Notes under the pieces: generated by a model
Seen by the model: only the letters and a program-made list of their open reading frames with translations
Told to the model about the DNA's origin: nothing
Database searches by the model: none
Translations under genes and position numbers: made by a program
Source: JAXDLH01 sp034666705
GTDB taxonomy: Bacteria; Chloroflexota; UBA6077; SHYK01
NCBI GenBank assembly: GCA_034666705.1
Contig: JAXDLH010000016.1
Span: 1 to 5,405, forward strand
DNA length: 5,405 nt
Direction of reading: 5' to 3'
Part shown: one piece after another, positions 5,228 to 5,405 of the stretch
How positions within the stretch are numbered: position 1 is the first letter of the stretch
How the letters are laid out: each line of letters starts with the position of its first letter

Positions 5228-5405
5228 TCGCGACGCGCGGTGCCGACTCGCCCCTCCTGCATGGGAGGTCCGGAGCGGGCCTGCTCCATCGGGACCGCCA
5301 AGCACCGCGGCGCATCATCACTACCGGCGGGAGGGCGAGGCGGTGAGATTCGGCCCGGTTCGTCCCATCTCGCGATCAGGTCGCGTCGTCCGGCCCGGGC
5401 CGGAC
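5228..5405. other. Right-end stretch with no convincing gene
   Basis: I see no supported coding frame here. It contains a 5-bp stem with 6-nt loop (CCTCC 5253-5257, GGAGG 5264-5268), TCGCGA-type short palindromes, and the large palindrome at the right edge. It probably is the upstream region of the - strand gene and the space before a neighbour outside the window. Confidence 0.5.
5388..5405. repeat. 18-bp perfect palindrome at the window edge
   Basis: GTCCGGCCCGGGCCGGAC equals its own reverse complement. As the window ends on its last base, the symmetry may be longer. With no loop it suits a dimeric protein site or a cruciform better than an RNA terminator, and no T-run follows within view. 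Confidence 0.7.

Noticed and set aside
5340..5387. tRNA-like T-loop (GGTTCG followed by TCCC)
   Set aside because: No acceptor, D or anticodon arms can be paired around it.

Overview
The window is GC-rich: hand counts of sample 60-base lines give about 73-77% GC in the conserved domains. The coding is dense and mostly on the + strand. This points to a high-GC bacterium or one of its phages, plasmids or integrative elements; no marker here allows a taxon to be named. The gene content is a DNA-replication module of the kind carried by mobile elements.

Layout. Positions 45-428 (frame open to the left edge, so possibly 5' partial) encode a small primase-type (CHC2-like) zinc-finger protein whose first ligand pair looks altered. 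Positions 425-4624 form one uninterrupted 1399-codon gene. Its N-terminal half is a phage/plasmid-type P-loop ATPase (helicase-like) with a winged-helix tail. Its C-terminal half is a family A DNA polymerase with a complete 3'-5' proofreading exonuclease. Positions 4621-4851 encode a 76-aa protein I do not recognise. The three genes are joined by two ATGA start/stop overlaps, so they are probably translated from one message with coupling. Converging on them, 4880-5158 (possibly to 5176) on the - strand encodes a small beta-rich protein. The rest, to 5405, holds no convincing gene but several inverted repeats, including an 18-bp perfect palindrome at the right edge.

The most striking object is inside the big gene. 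The roughly 265-codon linker between ATPase and polymerase carries seven copies of a two-part DNA repeat: one to three tandem 9-mers (GRTGTAGCT), a fixed 11-nt gap, then ATCTTC. Five copies run in the + direction and are bracketed by one inverted copy at each end. The 9-mer is read as three different peptides (D/G-V-A, A-T-P/S, S-Y-T), so what is conserved is DNA, not protein. The local GC drops to about 50-60%. The simplest reading is an iteron-like set of protein-binding sites, possibly a replication origin embedded in the replication gene, as is known for phage lambda O. That function is inference.

Working model: the zinc-finger protein helps priming, the fused ATPase-polymerase unwinds and copies DNA, and the embedded array is the site on which the system, or a regulator, assembles. 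No primase catalytic domain, integrase, relaxase or structural phage gene lies in the window, so the type of element cannot be settled here.
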